From an uncultured Dorea sp. (GTDB lineage Bacteria > Bacillota > Clostridia > Lachnospirales > Lachnospiraceae), in NCBI GenBank assembly GCA_947388185.1, contig CANDQP010000004.1, forward strand, positions 1-52,378: DNA of 52,378 nt, given 5' to 3'. The translations under genes and the position numbers were made by a program. Below the pieces are notes generated by a model that was given only the letters and a program-made list of their open reading frames with translations, ran no database searches and had not been told where the DNA came from. Below, piece by piece: positions 1 through 8,709 of this stretch; within the stretch, counting starts at the first letter, position 1; the number at the start of each line of letters is the position of its first letter.

Positions 1-851
1 AGTCCTGGATGTCGACTCAGGAAGTTGCATCCGTAAAAAGCAAAGGGATGTCTGCTGTTATGGCATGGCTTCCTTATGTAGTCATCGGTATATTCCTTGT
101 GCTGTCACGTGTTGCCGTCTTCAAGATCAAACCAATCTTAAACGATGAACCGTTCATCATACATATCAGGAATATCCTGGGATTTGAAGACATCAACTGG
201 GATTTCAAGTTCCTCTGGAACGCGGGTATCATGCCGTTTGTTGTAATTGCGCTGATCACCATTTTCATCCATAAGATGACAAAAGAAGAAGCCGTAACGG
301 CCGTGAAAGATTCCTTCAAGCAGATCTCCGGCGCGGCAGTCGCCCTGCTGTTCGGCGTCGCCATGGTACAGCTCTATCGGTATACAAGCAGCGCAGATAT
401 CGGCGCGGCAGTCGCGTCCGCTGATTTCTCAGGAGAATTTACCTTCGCCAACAGCAGTATGCTCTATGTAATGGCGAGCGCGCTTGCCAATATCTTCAAG
501 AGCGCGTATTTCATCGTAGCCCCGCTGATCGGTGTGCTTGGAGCGTTCATGTCCGGTTCCTGTACCGTATCCAACACTCTGTTCTCGCCTCTTCAATTTG
601 AGACGGCGACGATGGTCGGCTTATCACAGGTATTGATCGTGGCTCTGCAGAACTGCGGCGGCGCTATCGGCAATATGGTCTGCGTCAACAATATCGTGTC
701 TGTATGTGCGACCACGGGAACCAACGGCAATGAAGGCAAGCTGATCCGTACGAATATCATTCCGTGTATGATCTACTGTGCGGTCGTTGCCACTGTAGTC
801 GGTATCTTCCTCGCAGTCGGTATCAATCCGATGCCGGAACTGCTGCAGTAA
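1..851 (+). CDS. lctP: L-lactate permease (LctP family), C-terminal part
   Basis: The 3' part of a lactate/proton symporter of the LctP family. The reading frame is open to the left edge, so the N-terminal half lies outside; the ATG at 9 is internal, not a start. About 280 residues are visible with several hydrophobic spans. Family-typical stretches include SGSCTVSNTLFSPLQFETA and, nearer the end, GAIGNMVCVNNIVSVCA followed by TNGNEGKLIRTNIIP. LctP imports L-lactate (also D-lactate or glycolate in some members) across the cytoplasmic membrane. An oppositely oriented LysR regulator follows, converging on the same intergenic hairpin. The family call is firm; the substrate is by family only. Confidence 0.9.
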   Translation, partial: SWMSTQEVASVKSKGMSAVMAWLPYVVIGIFLVLSRVAVFKIKPILNDEPFIIHIRNILGFEDINWDFKFLWNAGIMPFVVIALITIFIHKMTKEEAVTAVKDSFKQISGAAVALLFGVAMVQLYRYTSSADIGAAVASADFSGEFTFANSSMLYVMASALANIFKSAYFIVAPLIGVLGAFMSGSCTVSNTLFSPLQFETATMVGLSQVLIVALQNCGGAIGNMVCVNNIVSVCATTGTNGNEGKLIRTNIIPCMIYCAVVATVVGIFLAVGINPMPELLQ

Positions 852-870
852 TAGTTTAGAATATTGACAG

Positions 871-914
871 CAAACAGCCAGAATGACCATACCCCCGGTC
901 TCTCTGGCTGTTTG
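871..914. terminator. hairpin between convergent lctP and lysR genes
   Basis: A 12-bp perfect stem, CAAACAGCCAGA paired with TCTGGCTGTTTG, holds an inner GACC/GGTC stem. It lies between two convergent stop codons and probably terminates transcription both ways. The T-tract is poor on the plus side, so efficiency is uncertain. Confidence 0.65.
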
Positions 915-919
915 TGCGT

Positions 920-1777
920 CTATGTGTGCATCTTGCGGATCACCTTGATAAATGCATCCACCTGCGGAAGCTTAAGCGCTTCCCTCTGGCAGAACACATA
1001 GGTCCGTCTGATGAACGGCTCCCCGTTCTTGAAGGTAAGCGGCTTCTTGACCCCTGAGAAATTCTCCAGCGCAATCTCCGGAAGGATCGCCCACCCGACT
1101 CCTGATTCTACCAATTCTTCACAGGTCGTGATATTATCCACGCAGATTCTGGAAGACTCTGTAGAGATCTCTTTCTCACGGAGCCATCTGAGAAGCTGCC
1201 CGGACAGATACGGATCCGTCTCACGGCTGATATATGGATATTCCTCCAGCCTTCTGTCCTGATTCTCCCTGCTGCACACCATATAGACCTTCTCCTCTGC
1301 CAGAAGATACCGGCCCCCTTCCCATGTATACTCGCCGCGGATGATCGCAATATCGAGCGCGCCGTCAAGCATCTGCTGGTATAGCTGCCCGCTCTGATCC
1401 ATGATGATCTGAAGGTTTACCTTGGGATAGCTTCTATAATATTCCGCCAACTGCCCGGCAAGGCGGTATGTCCCGTAACTGAGCGAATACCCTGCCCGCA
1501 GAGTCCCGCAGATCTCCCCCTTGGACAGATCCAGCTCCTGCTTAAGCTTGTCCAGCGCAAGCGCCGCCCCTTTACTGAATTGCAGTACCTTCTCCCCCGC
1601 CGGTGTGAAATGGATCCCCTGGTGGGAACGGATCAGCAGTTCTCTTCCAAACTCCGCCTCCATAAGCTTGATCCTCTTCGAGAGCGCAGGCTGTGTCATG
1701 AATAGAAGCTCCGCCGCGCGGGTGATACTTCCCGTCTCTCCCAATACTTTTAAAATTGTAAAATCCTTTGTATCCAT
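920..1777 (-). CDS. LysR family transcriptional regulator
   Basis: LysR-type regulator of about 285 residues, starting MDTKDFTILKVLGETGSIT. The winged helix-turn-helix covers about residues 1-60 (TRAAELLFMTQPALSKRIK), followed by a linker helix and a periplasmic-binding-protein-like effector domain. The start at 1777 is chosen because GGGAGGAG stands just upstream and LysR proteins normally begin a few residues before the first helix; the frame stays open further upstream but without family similarity. It converges on the lactate permease gene, so control of that gene is possible but unproven. The effector is unknown. Confidence 0.87.
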   Translation of the reverse strand: MDTKDFTILKVLGETGSITRAAELLFMTQPALSKRIKLMEAEFGRELLIRSHQGIHFTPAGEKVLQFSKGAALALDKLKQELDLSKGEICGTLRAGYSLSYGTYRLAGQLAEYYRSYPKVNLQIIMDQSGQLYQQMLDGALDIAIIRGEYTWEGGRYLLAEEKVYMVCSRENQDRRLEEYPYISRETDPYLSGQLLRWLREKEISTESSRICVDNITTCEELVESGVGWAILPEIALENFSGVKKPLTFKNGEPFIRRTYVFCQREALKLPQVDAFIKVIRKMHT

Positions 1778-1961
1778 ATCTCCTCCCTGATACTTTTCTC
1801 TTTCTATCATACCACATATCCATTCCAAAAAGTTATGGTTTTCGATTCCAAAGCAATATTTCCATTTTCGGACATTTTCGTATATAATAAAATCAACCAA
1901 AAACAAGAGATGTCATAGGGAAGATGTCATAAAGAGGATGCATAGAGAAAGAGGTGTTATT

Positions 1962-2387
1962 ATGAAGTTTACGATTGGTTATAGAAGATGGAATACGATG
2001 TTTTTTGCAGTGTGCTTCGTTTTGTTTCTGATTCCGTGTATCGGATGCGAGATTTCCGGCGAGATGACCTGGACAGGGCGCTGCTTCACAGGAGGTATGC
2101 TGTTGGTATTACTGTACGGACTGCTCCGCTCCTGTATCCGTTTCCAGATCACAGATACCTCCATCACCCGCAAGTGGCTTATACTTCCGGAGAAGGAGAT
2201 CGCTCATTCTGAGATCGAACAGCTCAATCCGGAATACCTGTCAGAGGTACTTGGAACCTATAAGGCAGTCAAGAGCTATACTGTTCATGCAGGGAACGGC
2301 AGGAAGTTCCGCATTCCGGCGCATGATCTTCACGCTGACAATACAAGATTCCTGGAAGCTTTATTCCGCGGACAGTTAGCCAGATAA
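1962..2387 (+). CDS. small membrane protein with PH-like domain
   Basis: About 141 residues. Two hydrophobic segments near the N-terminus (AVCFVLFLIPCIGC and GGMLLVLLYGLL) are followed by a soluble part reading IRFQITDTSITRKWLILP and further beta-strand-like sequence. This resembles the bacterial PH / short membrane-protein pattern of two TM helices plus a small beta domain. The start at 1962 follows AGAGGTG; an ATG at 1938 in the same frame is possible. It is monocistronic, followed by a strong terminator. I cannot name a function. Confidence 0.72.
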   Translation: MKFTIGYRRWNTMFFAVCFVLFLIPCIGCEISGEMTWTGRCFTGGMLLVLLYGLLRSCIRFQITDTSITRKWLILPEKEIAHSEIEQLNPEYLSEVLGTYKAVKSYTVHAGNGRKFRIPAHDLHADNTRFLEALFRGQLAR

Positions 2388-2406
2388 GAATCATATGTAG
2401 AAAACA

Positions 2407-2435
2407 GACCATCAGGGAACTGGTTCCTGATGGTC
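2407..2435 (+). terminator. Rho-independent terminator of the PH-like membrane protein gene
   Basis: A 29-nt hairpin with an about 12-bp stem (GACCATCAGG paired with CCTGATGGTC, plus a G-U extension), followed by TTTCTATTT. It lies 20 bp after the stop. Confidence 0.88.
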
Positions 2436-2456
2436 TTTCTATTTCTGTAAAATATA

Positions 2457-2477
2457 CCCCGGCTGGTTCGGCCGGGG
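2457..2477 (-). terminator. Rho-independent terminator of infC-rpmI-rplT
   Basis: A GC-rich stem CCCCGGC/GCCGGGG with a 7-nt loop lies 11 bp downstream of the rplT stop. On the minus strand it is followed by TATATTTTA. Confidence 0.85.
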
Positions 2478-2488
2478 CATATATTCCA

Positions 2489-2845
2489 TTATGCTAATTT
2501 TGACTTCGCTGTCTCTGCAAGAGTAGCAAATCCGGCTGCGTCATTCACTGCCATCTCAGCTAACATCTTCCTGTTCATATCAACATCCGCAAGCTTTAAA
2601 CCATGCATGAACTTGCTGTATGACAGACCGTTCATCCTTGCCGCTGCGTTGATACGCGCGATCCAGAGCTGACGCATCTGACGCTTGCGCTGCTTTCTTC
2701 CTGCATAGGAAGATGTGAGCGCTCTCATGACAGACTGCTTAGCCACTCTGTACTGTTTGGAGCGTGCTCCTCTGTATCCCTTTGCTAATTTTAAAACTCT
2801 GTTATGCTTCTTTTTAGCGTTCATTCCGCCTTTAATTCTTGCCAT
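2489..2845 (-). CDS. rplT: 50S ribosomal protein L20
   Basis: 118 residues, beginning [19 protein letters not shown], the usual length and N-terminus of bL20. L20 binds 23S rRNA early in large-subunit assembly and in Firmicutes also acts as the translational or attenuation repressor of its own operon through the infC leader. It is the last gene of infC-rpmI-rplT, about 36 bp after rpmI. The basic N-terminal extension and globular C-terminal half are intact. Confidence 0.98.
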   Translation of the reverse strand: MARIKGGMNAKKKHNRVLKLAKGYRGARSKQYRVAKQSVMRALTSSYAGRKQRKRQMRQLWIARINAAARMNGLSYSKFMHGLKLADVDMNRKMLAEMAVNDAAGFATLAETAKSKLA

Positions 2846-2881
2846 GTCTCGTTTCCTCCTTCAATACTTTGATCCAATATC

Positions 2882-3079
2882 TTACAGATATGGTAATACC
2901 TTCTTCATGTTCTTTACATTTGTCTCGTCAGTAATGATTGATTTTCTAAGATTCCTCTTCCTCTTCGGAGACTTCTTAGTTAAGATATGGCTCTTATACG
3001 CTTTATTTCTTTTTAACTTTCCTGTACCTGTCTTTTTGAAGCGCTTTGCAGCTGCTCTATTTGTCTTGATCTTTGGCAT
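2882..3079 (-). CDS. rpmI: 50S ribosomal protein L35
   Basis: 65 residues starting [20 protein letters not shown], the canonical bL35 N-terminus, rich in Lys/Arg. A GGAGG lies a few bases upstream. It is the middle gene of the conserved infC-rpmI-rplT operon, 34 bp after infC. Confidence 0.98.
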   Translation of the reverse strand: MPKIKTNRAAAKRFKKTGTGKLKRNKAYKSHILTKKSPKRKRNLRKSIITDETNVKNMKKVLPYL

Positions 3080-3113
3080 AATGATTTCCTCCTTAAAATT
3101 AGTAAATATATTT

Positions 3114-3620
3114 TTAACGTTTTTCAGTTAAAACCATACTCATGCTTCGGCCTTCCAGCTTCGGCTGTTTCTCCACAACAGCGATATCCTTGAGCAGCTC
3201 TGCAAAATCGTCCAGAATGTGCTTGCTCTGCTGTACATGTGCCATCTCACGGCCTCTGAAACGCAGGGTAATCTTTACTTTGTTGCCCTTACTGATAAAC
3301 TTCTTGGCATTATTGACCTTCGTATTCAGGTCATTCGTGTCAATATTGGGTGAAAGACGCACTTCCTTCACTTCAACGGTCTTCTGCTTCTTCTTAGCCT
3401 CTTTTTCTTTTCTTGCAAGCTCATATCTGTACTTACCGTAATCGATAATCTTGCATACCGGCGGCTGAGCCTTTGGAGCGATCTTCACAAGATCCAGTTC
3501 TGCTTCCTGAGCCAGTCTCATTGCCTCTTTGATCGGCATGATTCCCTTCTGCTCTCCATCTTCTCCAATTAATCTTACTTCCTTGTCTCTGATCTGCCCG
3601 TTAATCATTAAATCGCTAAT
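3114..3620 (-). CDS. infC: translation initiation factor IF-3, probably with an ATT start codon
   Basis: IF-3 binds the 30S subunit, proofreads start-codon choice and prevents early subunit joining. About 168 residues: N-domain ([19 protein letters not shown]), lysine-rich linker ([18 protein letters not shown]) and C-domain ([15 protein letters not shown]). The first ATG, at 3608, has no Shine-Dalgarno at a useful distance. Four codons upstream in frame an ATT at 3620 sits 7 nt after GGGGGTG and would give an [10 protein letters not shown] start, which I recall as the usual N-terminus in related clostridia. An ATT start in infC is a known autoregulatory device in enterobacteria. Leader, promoter and downstream genes are described separately. 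Confidence 0.95.
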   Translation of the reverse strand: MSDLMINGQIRDKEVRLIGEDGEQKGIMPIKEAMRLAQEAELDLVKIAPKAQPPVCKIIDYGKYRYELARKEKEAKKKQKTVEVKEVRLSPNIDTNDLNTKVNNAKKFISKGNKVKITLRFRGREMAHVQQSKHILDDFAELLKDIAVVEKQPKLEGRSMSMVLTEKR

Positions 3621-3639
3621 TGTCTTGCACCCCCATCAT

Positions 3640-3822
3640 AAAAATATAAAAATAAGTGAACAGCACTCAGACTATCCACTTTACATATCCGTATAACAGG
3701 CTTATCATATTATCATACCCGACAACATCACAACGCAAACCTTAATACTCAATATCAAACCGATAGTCACCCGATTGTGCTATGGTGAGAGTGGATACTC
3801 TACTTTGTTTTCTGCTTCACGC
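3640..3822 (-). promoter_or_regulatory. infC operon leader with attenuator-type terminator
   Basis: About 200 nt of untranslated leader separate the promoter from infC. Just before the infC ribosome-binding site, 3654-3681 can form an 11-bp stem (AAGTGGATAGT with GCTGTTCACTT, some G-U pairs), followed on the transcript by ATTTTTATATTTTT: a complete Rho-independent terminator. Its 5' arm can instead pair with ATCCACT (3790-3796) or GACTATC (3762-3768) further upstream, giving competing structures. This is the layout expected of L20-controlled attenuation as known in Bacillus infC leaders. The control mechanism is inferred. Confidence 0.72.
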
Positions 3823-3829
3823 AAATATT

Positions 3830-3858
3830 AATCTACCACAACTATCCAGGAATGTCAA
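3830..3858 (-). promoter_or_regulatory. sigmaA-type promoter of infC-rpmI-rplT
   Basis: Minus strand: TTGACA (3853-3858), a 17-bp spacer, then TAGATT (3830-3835). Transcription would begin near 3822, about 200 nt ahead of infC. Confidence 0.8.
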
Positions 3859-3881
3859 GAGTCTATTTTCATTAAAAATCC

Positions 3882-3910
3882 TTGAAAAACTTGTCCTTTC
3901 ATGTAATAAT
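3882..3910 (+). promoter_or_regulatory. sigmaA-type promoter of the sodium symporter gene
   Basis: TTGAAA at 3882-3887, a 16-17 bp spacer, then TAATAAT at 3904-3910, about 50 bp before the start codon. It is divergent from the infC promoter. Confidence 0.65.
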
Positions 3911-3964
3911 AGAGCAAGATCTGTTTTTTGGGAATGATTATTTATTAGTTGAGGAGGATTTTAA

Positions 3965-5320
3965 ATGAAAGACAGAAGTAATTTTACTAACAAGCTCGGC
4001 TTTGTCCTTGCAGCTTCGGGATCAGCCGTAGGGCTTGGGAACATCTGGAGGTTCCCCTATCTTGCCGCACAGTACGGCGGCGGTACGTTCCTGCTGATCT
4101 ATCTGATCCTGGCAGTCACTTTCGGATTCACGCTGATGACCGCAGAGATCGCCATTGGCCGCAAGACCGGTTTAAGCGCCATCGGCGCCTTCAAGGGACT
4201 GGATAAGCGGTTTAATTTCCTGGGGATACTCGCCGTCGTCGTTCCGGTCATCATCTTTCCATACTATTCCGTCATCGGCGGATGGGTGGTAAAATATTTC
4301 GCCGTATTCATAAGCGGAGGCGTTAAGGCTTCCGCCGGAGATACTTATTTTACTGACTTTATCAGCGGCACTTTCCAGCCTATCGGATGGTTCCTGCTGT
4401 TCCTTGCACTCACCGCTGTCGTTGTACTGTGCGGTGTTGAGAAGGGGATTGAGAAGGTAAGCAAGATCATGATGCCGATTCTTGTCGTGCTCACCATCAT
4501 CATTTCCGTATACGGACTGACTCTTGACGGCGCTATGGAAGGTCTGGTCTACTACATCAAACCACATATGGCAGACGTATCTGCCAAGACGATCCTTGCC
4601 GCTATGGGACAGCTCTTCTATTCTATGTCCCTGGCGATGGGTATCATGATCACCTATGGTTCTTATATGAAGAAGACTGACAGCCTGGAAAGCTCCGTCC
4701 GTCAGATCGAATTGTTCGATACAGGTATCGCATTCCTGGCCGGACTTATGATCATCCCGGCAGTATTCGCCTTCTCCGGCGGCGACCGTTCTGCCTTAAG
4801 CGCAGGCCCGGGCCTGATGTTCATGACCCTTCCTAAGGTATTCGCGAGCATGAAATTCGGCGGAGTGATCGGTACGATCTTCTTCCTGCTGGTATTCTTC
4901 GCGGCACTGACATCGGCGATTTCCCTGATGGAGACCATCGTATCCGTGTTTATGGACAGATTCGGATGGAAACGCCGGTTTACAGGTATCTTCGTAGCTG
5001 TACTTGCCGCACTCATGGGAATCCCGTCCTCGCTTGGATTCGGACCTCTTGGCTTCATTACCTGGAATAATCTGTCCATCCTGGATATCATGGACTTCTT
5101 AAGCAACAGCGTATTGATGCCGATCGTCGCATTCTTCACATGTATCTTTGTCGGATTCATTATCAAGCCTAAGGCGATCGCCGACGAAGTGAAAGAAACT
5201 GACGGACACTTCAAGGCAGAGGGTATGTTCAACATTATGATCAAATGGGTGGCTCCGATCTTCCTGGTTATCATCCTTGCAAGCTCCATCGCAAGCGGAC
5301 TTGGCTGGTTCAAGATCTAA
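3965..5320 (+). CDS. sodium-dependent transporter, neurotransmitter:sodium symporter (NSS) family
   Basis: 451 residues with about 11-12 predicted transmembrane helices. The TM1 signature GSAVGLGNIWRFPYLAAQYG matches the unwound substrate- and Na+-binding segment of LeuT-fold NSS proteins. Members import amino acids or related amines driven by Na+. GAGGAGG stands 7 nt before the ATG. A LysR regulator gene begins 21 bp downstream on the same strand and shares the unit, ending at a strong terminator, so it may sense the transported compound. The substrate cannot be read from sequence; tryptophan, tyrosine or branched-chain amino acids are family possibilities. Confidence 0.93.
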   Translation: MKDRSNFTNKLGFVLAASGSAVGLGNIWRFPYLAAQYGGGTFLLIYLILAVTFGFTLMTAEIAIGRKTGLSAIGAFKGLDKRFNFLGILAVVVPVIIFPYYSVIGGWVVKYFAVFISGGVKASAGDTYFTDFISGTFQPIGWFLLFLALTAVVVLCGVEKGIEKVSKIMMPILVVLTIIISVYGLTLDGAMEGLVYYIKPHMADVSAKTILAAMGQLFYSMSLAMGIMITYGSYMKKTDSLESSVRQIELFDTGIAFLAGLMIIPAVFAFSGGDRSALSAGPGLMFMTLPKVFASMKFGGVIGTIFFLLVFFAALTSAISLMETIVSVFMDRFGWKRRFTGIFVAVLAALMGIPSSLGFGPLGFITWNNLSILDIMDFLSNSVLMPIVAFFTCIFVGFIIKPKAIADEVKETDGHFKAEGMFNIMIKWVAPIFLVIILASSIASGLGWFKI

Positions 5321-5341
5321 CCTTTCAAAGCGGCGGTCACT

Positions 5342-6211
5342 ATGGAACTTAGAAAATGGAATGTATTTCTTGCGGTTGTTGATTCCGGCAGCTTTACCAA
5401 GGCCGGTGAAGGACTGGGATATACCCAGTCCGGGATCACTCAGATGATGAAATCACTTGAGCAGGAGGTTGGCTTTCCGCTCTTCCACAAGGGACACCAC
5501 GGGGTGTCCCTTACAAAAGAAGGCGAAGCCCTTCTCCCCTCCATCCGCAATCTTTTTTCCGCCAACGAGACTCTGAACCAGGAGATCTCCTTTCTTAAAG
5601 GAGCCAAGAAGGGAACCCTCAAGATCGGCGCCTACACAAGCTGCTCTATCCACTGGATCCCTGAGATCATCCAGGCATTTAAAAAAGAATACCCCGGTAT
5701 TCTTTTTGATATCGCGGAGGGGAATGAATACGAGCTGTCCTGCTGGATCCGCGATCACAAGGTTGATATCGCATTTACCAGCTACCAGGACGATTCTTCT
5801 TATCATTTCATCCCCGTATATGATGATCCCATGCTGGCAGTCATGCCGAAAGGCCATCCCCTCGCCGCATACGACGAGGTTCCGATCGAATTATATGCAG
5901 ATGCCGCTTTCGTTGTGTCTGATTATACCTATTTGAACGATGTCCACCGGATCCTTAAGGCAGCGGGCGTGACACCCGATATTCGATACACGACTCACAG
6001 CGACTACTCGATCCTATCCATGGTGGAACATAACCTTGGGATCAGCATCCTTCCCTCCCTTGTTCTGCGCAGCAAATCCGGGAATTTCGAGGCACGTCCT
6101 CTGAAACCGAACGCTTACCGCAGACTTGGGATGGCAGTGGCGTCTTCCGCCAATATGTCGCCTGTAATGAAAATATTTATCCAATATGCAAAAAACTATC
6201 TTCTCTCCTGA
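5342..6211 (+). CDS. LysR family transcriptional regulator
   Basis: 289 residues, starting MELRKWNVFLAVVDSGSFT. The N-terminal winged HTH (TKAGEGLGYTQSGITQMMKS) is followed by a periplasmic-binding-protein-like effector domain (about 90-289). It is encoded 21 bp after the NSS symporter gene and probably cotranscribed, an arrangement suggesting control of that transporter or autoregulation. The stop codon lies inside the terminator hairpin. Target genes and ligand are unknown. Confidence 0.9.
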   Translation: MELRKWNVFLAVVDSGSFTKAGEGLGYTQSGITQMMKSLEQEVGFPLFHKGHHGVSLTKEGEALLPSIRNLFSANETLNQEISFLKGAKKGTLKIGAYTSCSIHWIPEIIQAFKKEYPGILFDIAEGNEYELSCWIRDHKVDIAFTSYQDDSSYHFIPVYDDPMLAVMPKGHPLAAYDEVPIELYADAAFVVSDYTYLNDVHRILKAAGVTPDIRYTTHSDYSILSMVEHNLGISILPSLVLRSKSGNFEARPLKPNAYRRLGMAVASSANMSPVMKIFIQYAKNYLLS

Positions 6212-6223
6212 AGATAGTTTTTT
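6190..6223 (+). terminator. strong bidirectional Rho-independent terminator
   Basis: A 14-bp perfect stem (AAAAAACTATCTTC with GAAGATAGTTTTTT) around a 6-nt loop. It contains the lysR stop codon and lies between convergent lysR and degV, with A/T tracts on both flanks. Confidence 0.93.
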
Positions 6224-6242
6224 GTTATTCAGACCTTTCTTC

Positions 6243-7106
6243 TCATCTCTTATCCCCCATGCAGAATACCGCAACCACTCCCGGCCCGGTATGGCTTCCG
6301 ATCACAGTTCCGATATTATTGATCAGGATATTGTCGATCCCCATCTTCTCTCTTACCTGTCCCGCCACATAATCGGCGTCCTCCCGGCAGTCCCCGTGAG
6401 TGATCATGATGATATCATTCTCCCAGCCCTTCGCCTGCTTCGCGGCAGTCTCCACGATCTTTCCAAGCGCTTTCCTGCGCCCCCGCTCCTTGCCGATCAC
6501 CTGGAGAGCGCCCTCGTCATCTATATGGATCATCGGCTTGATCTTCACCATGCCGCCAAGCACGGCAACCGTCTTGGAGATACGCCCCCCTCTGTGAAGA
6601 TGTTCCAGATCGTCAATCGTTACATTATGGCAGACATGAAGCTTATTTGCCTCCGCCCATTCGGCAGTCTCTTCCATCGAACAGCCCTCGCTCTTACGCT
6701 TCAACGCATAATACAGAAGCAATCCTTCGCCCATACAGGCACACAGCGTATCGACCACCGTGATCTTCCGGTCCGGGTATTCCTCACGAAGCTCCTCCGC
6801 CGCGATCCTCATGCTGTTGCAGGTCCCGCTTAATGCAGATGAGAAGCCAAGATGCAGAATGTCTTTCCCTTCCTTCAAGATCGGCTCAAATGCGGCCTTC
6901 GCTTCATCCGGATTCACCTGAGAGGTTACCGCCATCTTTCCTTCCCTCAGCTTGCCGAAGAACTCCCTGGAGGACAGCCCGCTCATATCCTCATAAGTCA
7001 TGCCGTCTATCGTATATTTTAACGGAACCACCGGCACCCCTCTCCCGCTCAGCCATTCCTTAGGAAGATCTACCGTACTATTCACTGTTATCACATAATC
7101 ACTCAA
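6243..7106 (-). CDS. DegV family fatty-acid-binding protein
   Basis: 287 residues, a full-length DegV protein. The N-terminal domain contains ITVNSTVDLPKEWL and the family motif VTSQVNPDEA; the conserved GFSSALSGTCNS and HRGGRISK follow. DegV (FakB-type) proteins bind a fatty acid and present it to the kinase FakA in other Firmicutes; no fakA is visible here. The start codon overlaps the stop of the upstream MATE gene by 4 bp (ATGA), so the two are translationally coupled. The family is clear, the physiological fatty acid unknown. Confidence 0.93.
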   Translation of the reverse strand: MSDYVITVNSTVDLPKEWLSGRGVPVVPLKYTIDGMTYEDMSGLSSREFFGKLREGKMAVTSQVNPDEAKAAFEPILKEGKDILHLGFSSALSGTCNSMRIAAEELREEYPDRKITVVDTLCACMGEGLLLYYALKRKSEGCSMEETAEWAEANKLHVCHNVTIDDLEHLHRGGRISKTVAVLGGMVKIKPMIHIDDEGALQVIGKERGRRKALGKIVETAAKQAKGWENDIIMITHGDCREDADYVAGQVREKMGIDNILINNIGTVIGSHTGPGVVAVFCMGDKR

Positions 7107-8485
7107 TTTACAGCCTCCTTTTGATCATTATCCATATTCCTTAAGACTTTTCGCATCGTAAGTGCAAATAACACGCAAGTCGTCACCACCGAGATGATGT
7201 CCGCCACCGGCTCTGCCCTGTAGACCCCCATGACCCCCATGAATTTAGGGAAGATCACTGCCAGCGGGATCAGCAGGATCACCTTCCTAAGAAGCGCGAT
7301 AAACAGAGATACCTTCGCCTGGCCAAGAGCAAGGAAGGTCGACTGGCACGCGGACTGCAGCCCGAAGATCGTAATACCAAGGAAATACACCGGCATCACC
7401 TGGCAGGTTAGCCGGATCAGTTCCTCATTGCTTGTAAATATCCCCGCATAGACACCCGGGGCAAGCACTGCCACCCCGCCAAGGATCAGCGTTCCCAGAA
7501 GTCCGGAGATCAAAAGCCTTGTAAATGCCCCCTTCACCCTCTCCTTATCTCCGGCTCCATAGCAATAACTGATAATCGGCTGGACTCCCTGAGAGATCCC
7601 CTGAACCGGAATCAAGATCAGCTGCATGATACTGGTCATGATAGACATGGTTCCCACATACAGGTCTCCTCCATAATTCTGCAGCCCGGAATTCAGTGTG
7701 ATTCCCACCATACTCTCCGTGCTCTGCATGATGAAGGGGGATATCCCAAGACCTGCGATGCGGACCACGATCTCCTTCTTAAGCCGCATATGCTCCGTCT
7801 TAAGCTTCATCACGCTTCGCTTAGACGTCAGGAAACGGATCACCCATGCCGCGCTGACCGCCTGGGAGATAACGGTTGCCAGCGCCGCGCCCTTCACCCC
7901 CATATCCAGCACGAAGATCAAGACCGGATCCAGGCAAATATTGAGCAGCGCCCCGATCACTACCGACAGCATGGCAACCTTCGACTCTCCCTGCCCGCTG
8001 ATGAATGTATTCAAGCCCACTGCGATCTGAACGAAGATTGTACCGACCAGATAGATACCGATATAACTCTTCGCATACCCGATCGTCACTTCACTGGCGC
8101 CAAACGCGTAGAGCACCGGTGTCTTGAATACCGAGAATCCTATGGTAAGCACGATCGAGAACAACACGATCATGCCCGCCGAATTGCCAAGTATCTGCTC
8201 TGCCTTGCGGATATCCTTCTTCCCAAGCTCAATGGACGCTAAGGGCGCTCCTCCCATCCCCGCAAATGCGCTGAACGCGGAGATCAGCATGATGATGGGA
8301 AATGTAACTCCTACCCCCGTCAGAGCGATATCCCCGTATCCGCGGATATGTCCGATATAGATCCTGTCCACAATGTTATACAGCACGTTGATAAGCTGCG
8401 CCGCCACAGCCGGCACGGCCAGAGAGACCATCAGCCTCCCCAGAGGCTCCGTGCCGAGCCTTTCCTTATTCATCTCTTTCTCCAT
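7103..8485 (-). CDS. MATE family efflux transporter
   Basis: 460 residues and about 12 transmembrane helices. The N-terminal segment GTEPLGRLMVSLAVPAVAAQ followed by NVLYNIVDRIYIGH is the classic start of a clostridial MATE protein, and the repeat in the second half contains GISQGVQPIISYCYGAGD. MATE proteins export cationic drugs or metabolites against Na+ or H+. The ATG at 8485 has GGTGGG upstream; ATG at 8473 is an alternative. It is cotranscribed with degV. The leader contains a hairpin and the structured repeat at 8518-8653. Confidence 0.93.
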   Translation of the reverse strand: MEKEMNKERLGTEPLGRLMVSLAVPAVAAQLINVLYNIVDRIYIGHIRGYGDIALTGVGVTFPIIMLISAFSAFAGMGGAPLASIELGKKDIRKAEQILGNSAGMIVLFSIVLTIGFSVFKTPVLYAFGASEVTIGYAKSYIGIYLVGTIFVQIAVGLNTFISGQGESKVAMLSVVIGALLNICLDPVLIFVLDMGVKGAALATVISQAVSAAWVIRFLTSKRSVMKLKTEHMRLKKEIVVRIAGLGISPFIMQSTESMVGITLNSGLQNYGGDLYVGTMSIMTSIMQLILIPVQGISQGVQPIISYCYGAGDKERVKGAFTRLLISGLLGTLILGGVAVLAPGVYAGIFTSNEELIRLTCQVMPVYFLGITIFGLQSACQSTFLALGQAKVSLFIALLRKVILLIPLAVIFPKFMGVMGVYRAEPVADIISVVTTCVLFALTMRKVLRNMDNDQKEAVN

Positions 8486-8517
8486 ATGTAAATCCCACCT
8501 TCTGATTCAACGTCCCA

Positions 8518-8653
8518 GTACAGCATTGCATAAATTATGCGTCAGATGTGCGTTTACAATCCGACGGCGCAGCGGACTACGTCTAGGATTGGAGACGTGC
8601 ATCTGGCACAGATAGCGAGTGCAGAATTCACTGTTAATTACGCAATGCTGTAC
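8518..8653. repeat. rod-like inverted-repeat element, copy 1
   Basis: A 136-bp segment whose ends are perfect inverted repeats (GTACAGCATTGC at 8518-8529, GCAATGCTGTAC at 8642-8653) and which folds along its whole length into one imperfect hairpin. Inner stems are AATCC/GGATT (8558-8562 with 8586-8590) and GGCGCAG/CTACGTC around the loop CGGA. The central 80 nt are strongly conserved with the element at 10239-10406. It lies in the likely leader of the MATE-degV transcript. It contains no ORF. It could be a non-autonomous mobile element or a structured RNA. Confidence 0.85.
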
Positions 8654-8657
8654 CAGA

Positions 8658-8695
8658 CACAGACGCAAAACGGCATAATCCCTCATGCGTCTGTG
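8658..8695. other. hairpin adjacent to the repeat element
   Basis: CACAGACGCA (8658-8667) pairs perfectly with TGCGTCTGTG (8686-8695) around an 18-nt loop. There is no T-tract on either side, so a plain terminator is unlikely. It would be the first structure in the MATE-degV leader. Confidence 0.55.
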
Positions 8696-8709
8696 CACAT
8701 CTGACGCTC

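Noticed and set aside
8518..8653. tRNA or riboswitch for the MATE gene
   Set aside because: It does not fold as a cloverleaf and I see no known aptamer core. A related copy lies downstream of dut, not ahead of a gene, so a dispersed element is favoured.
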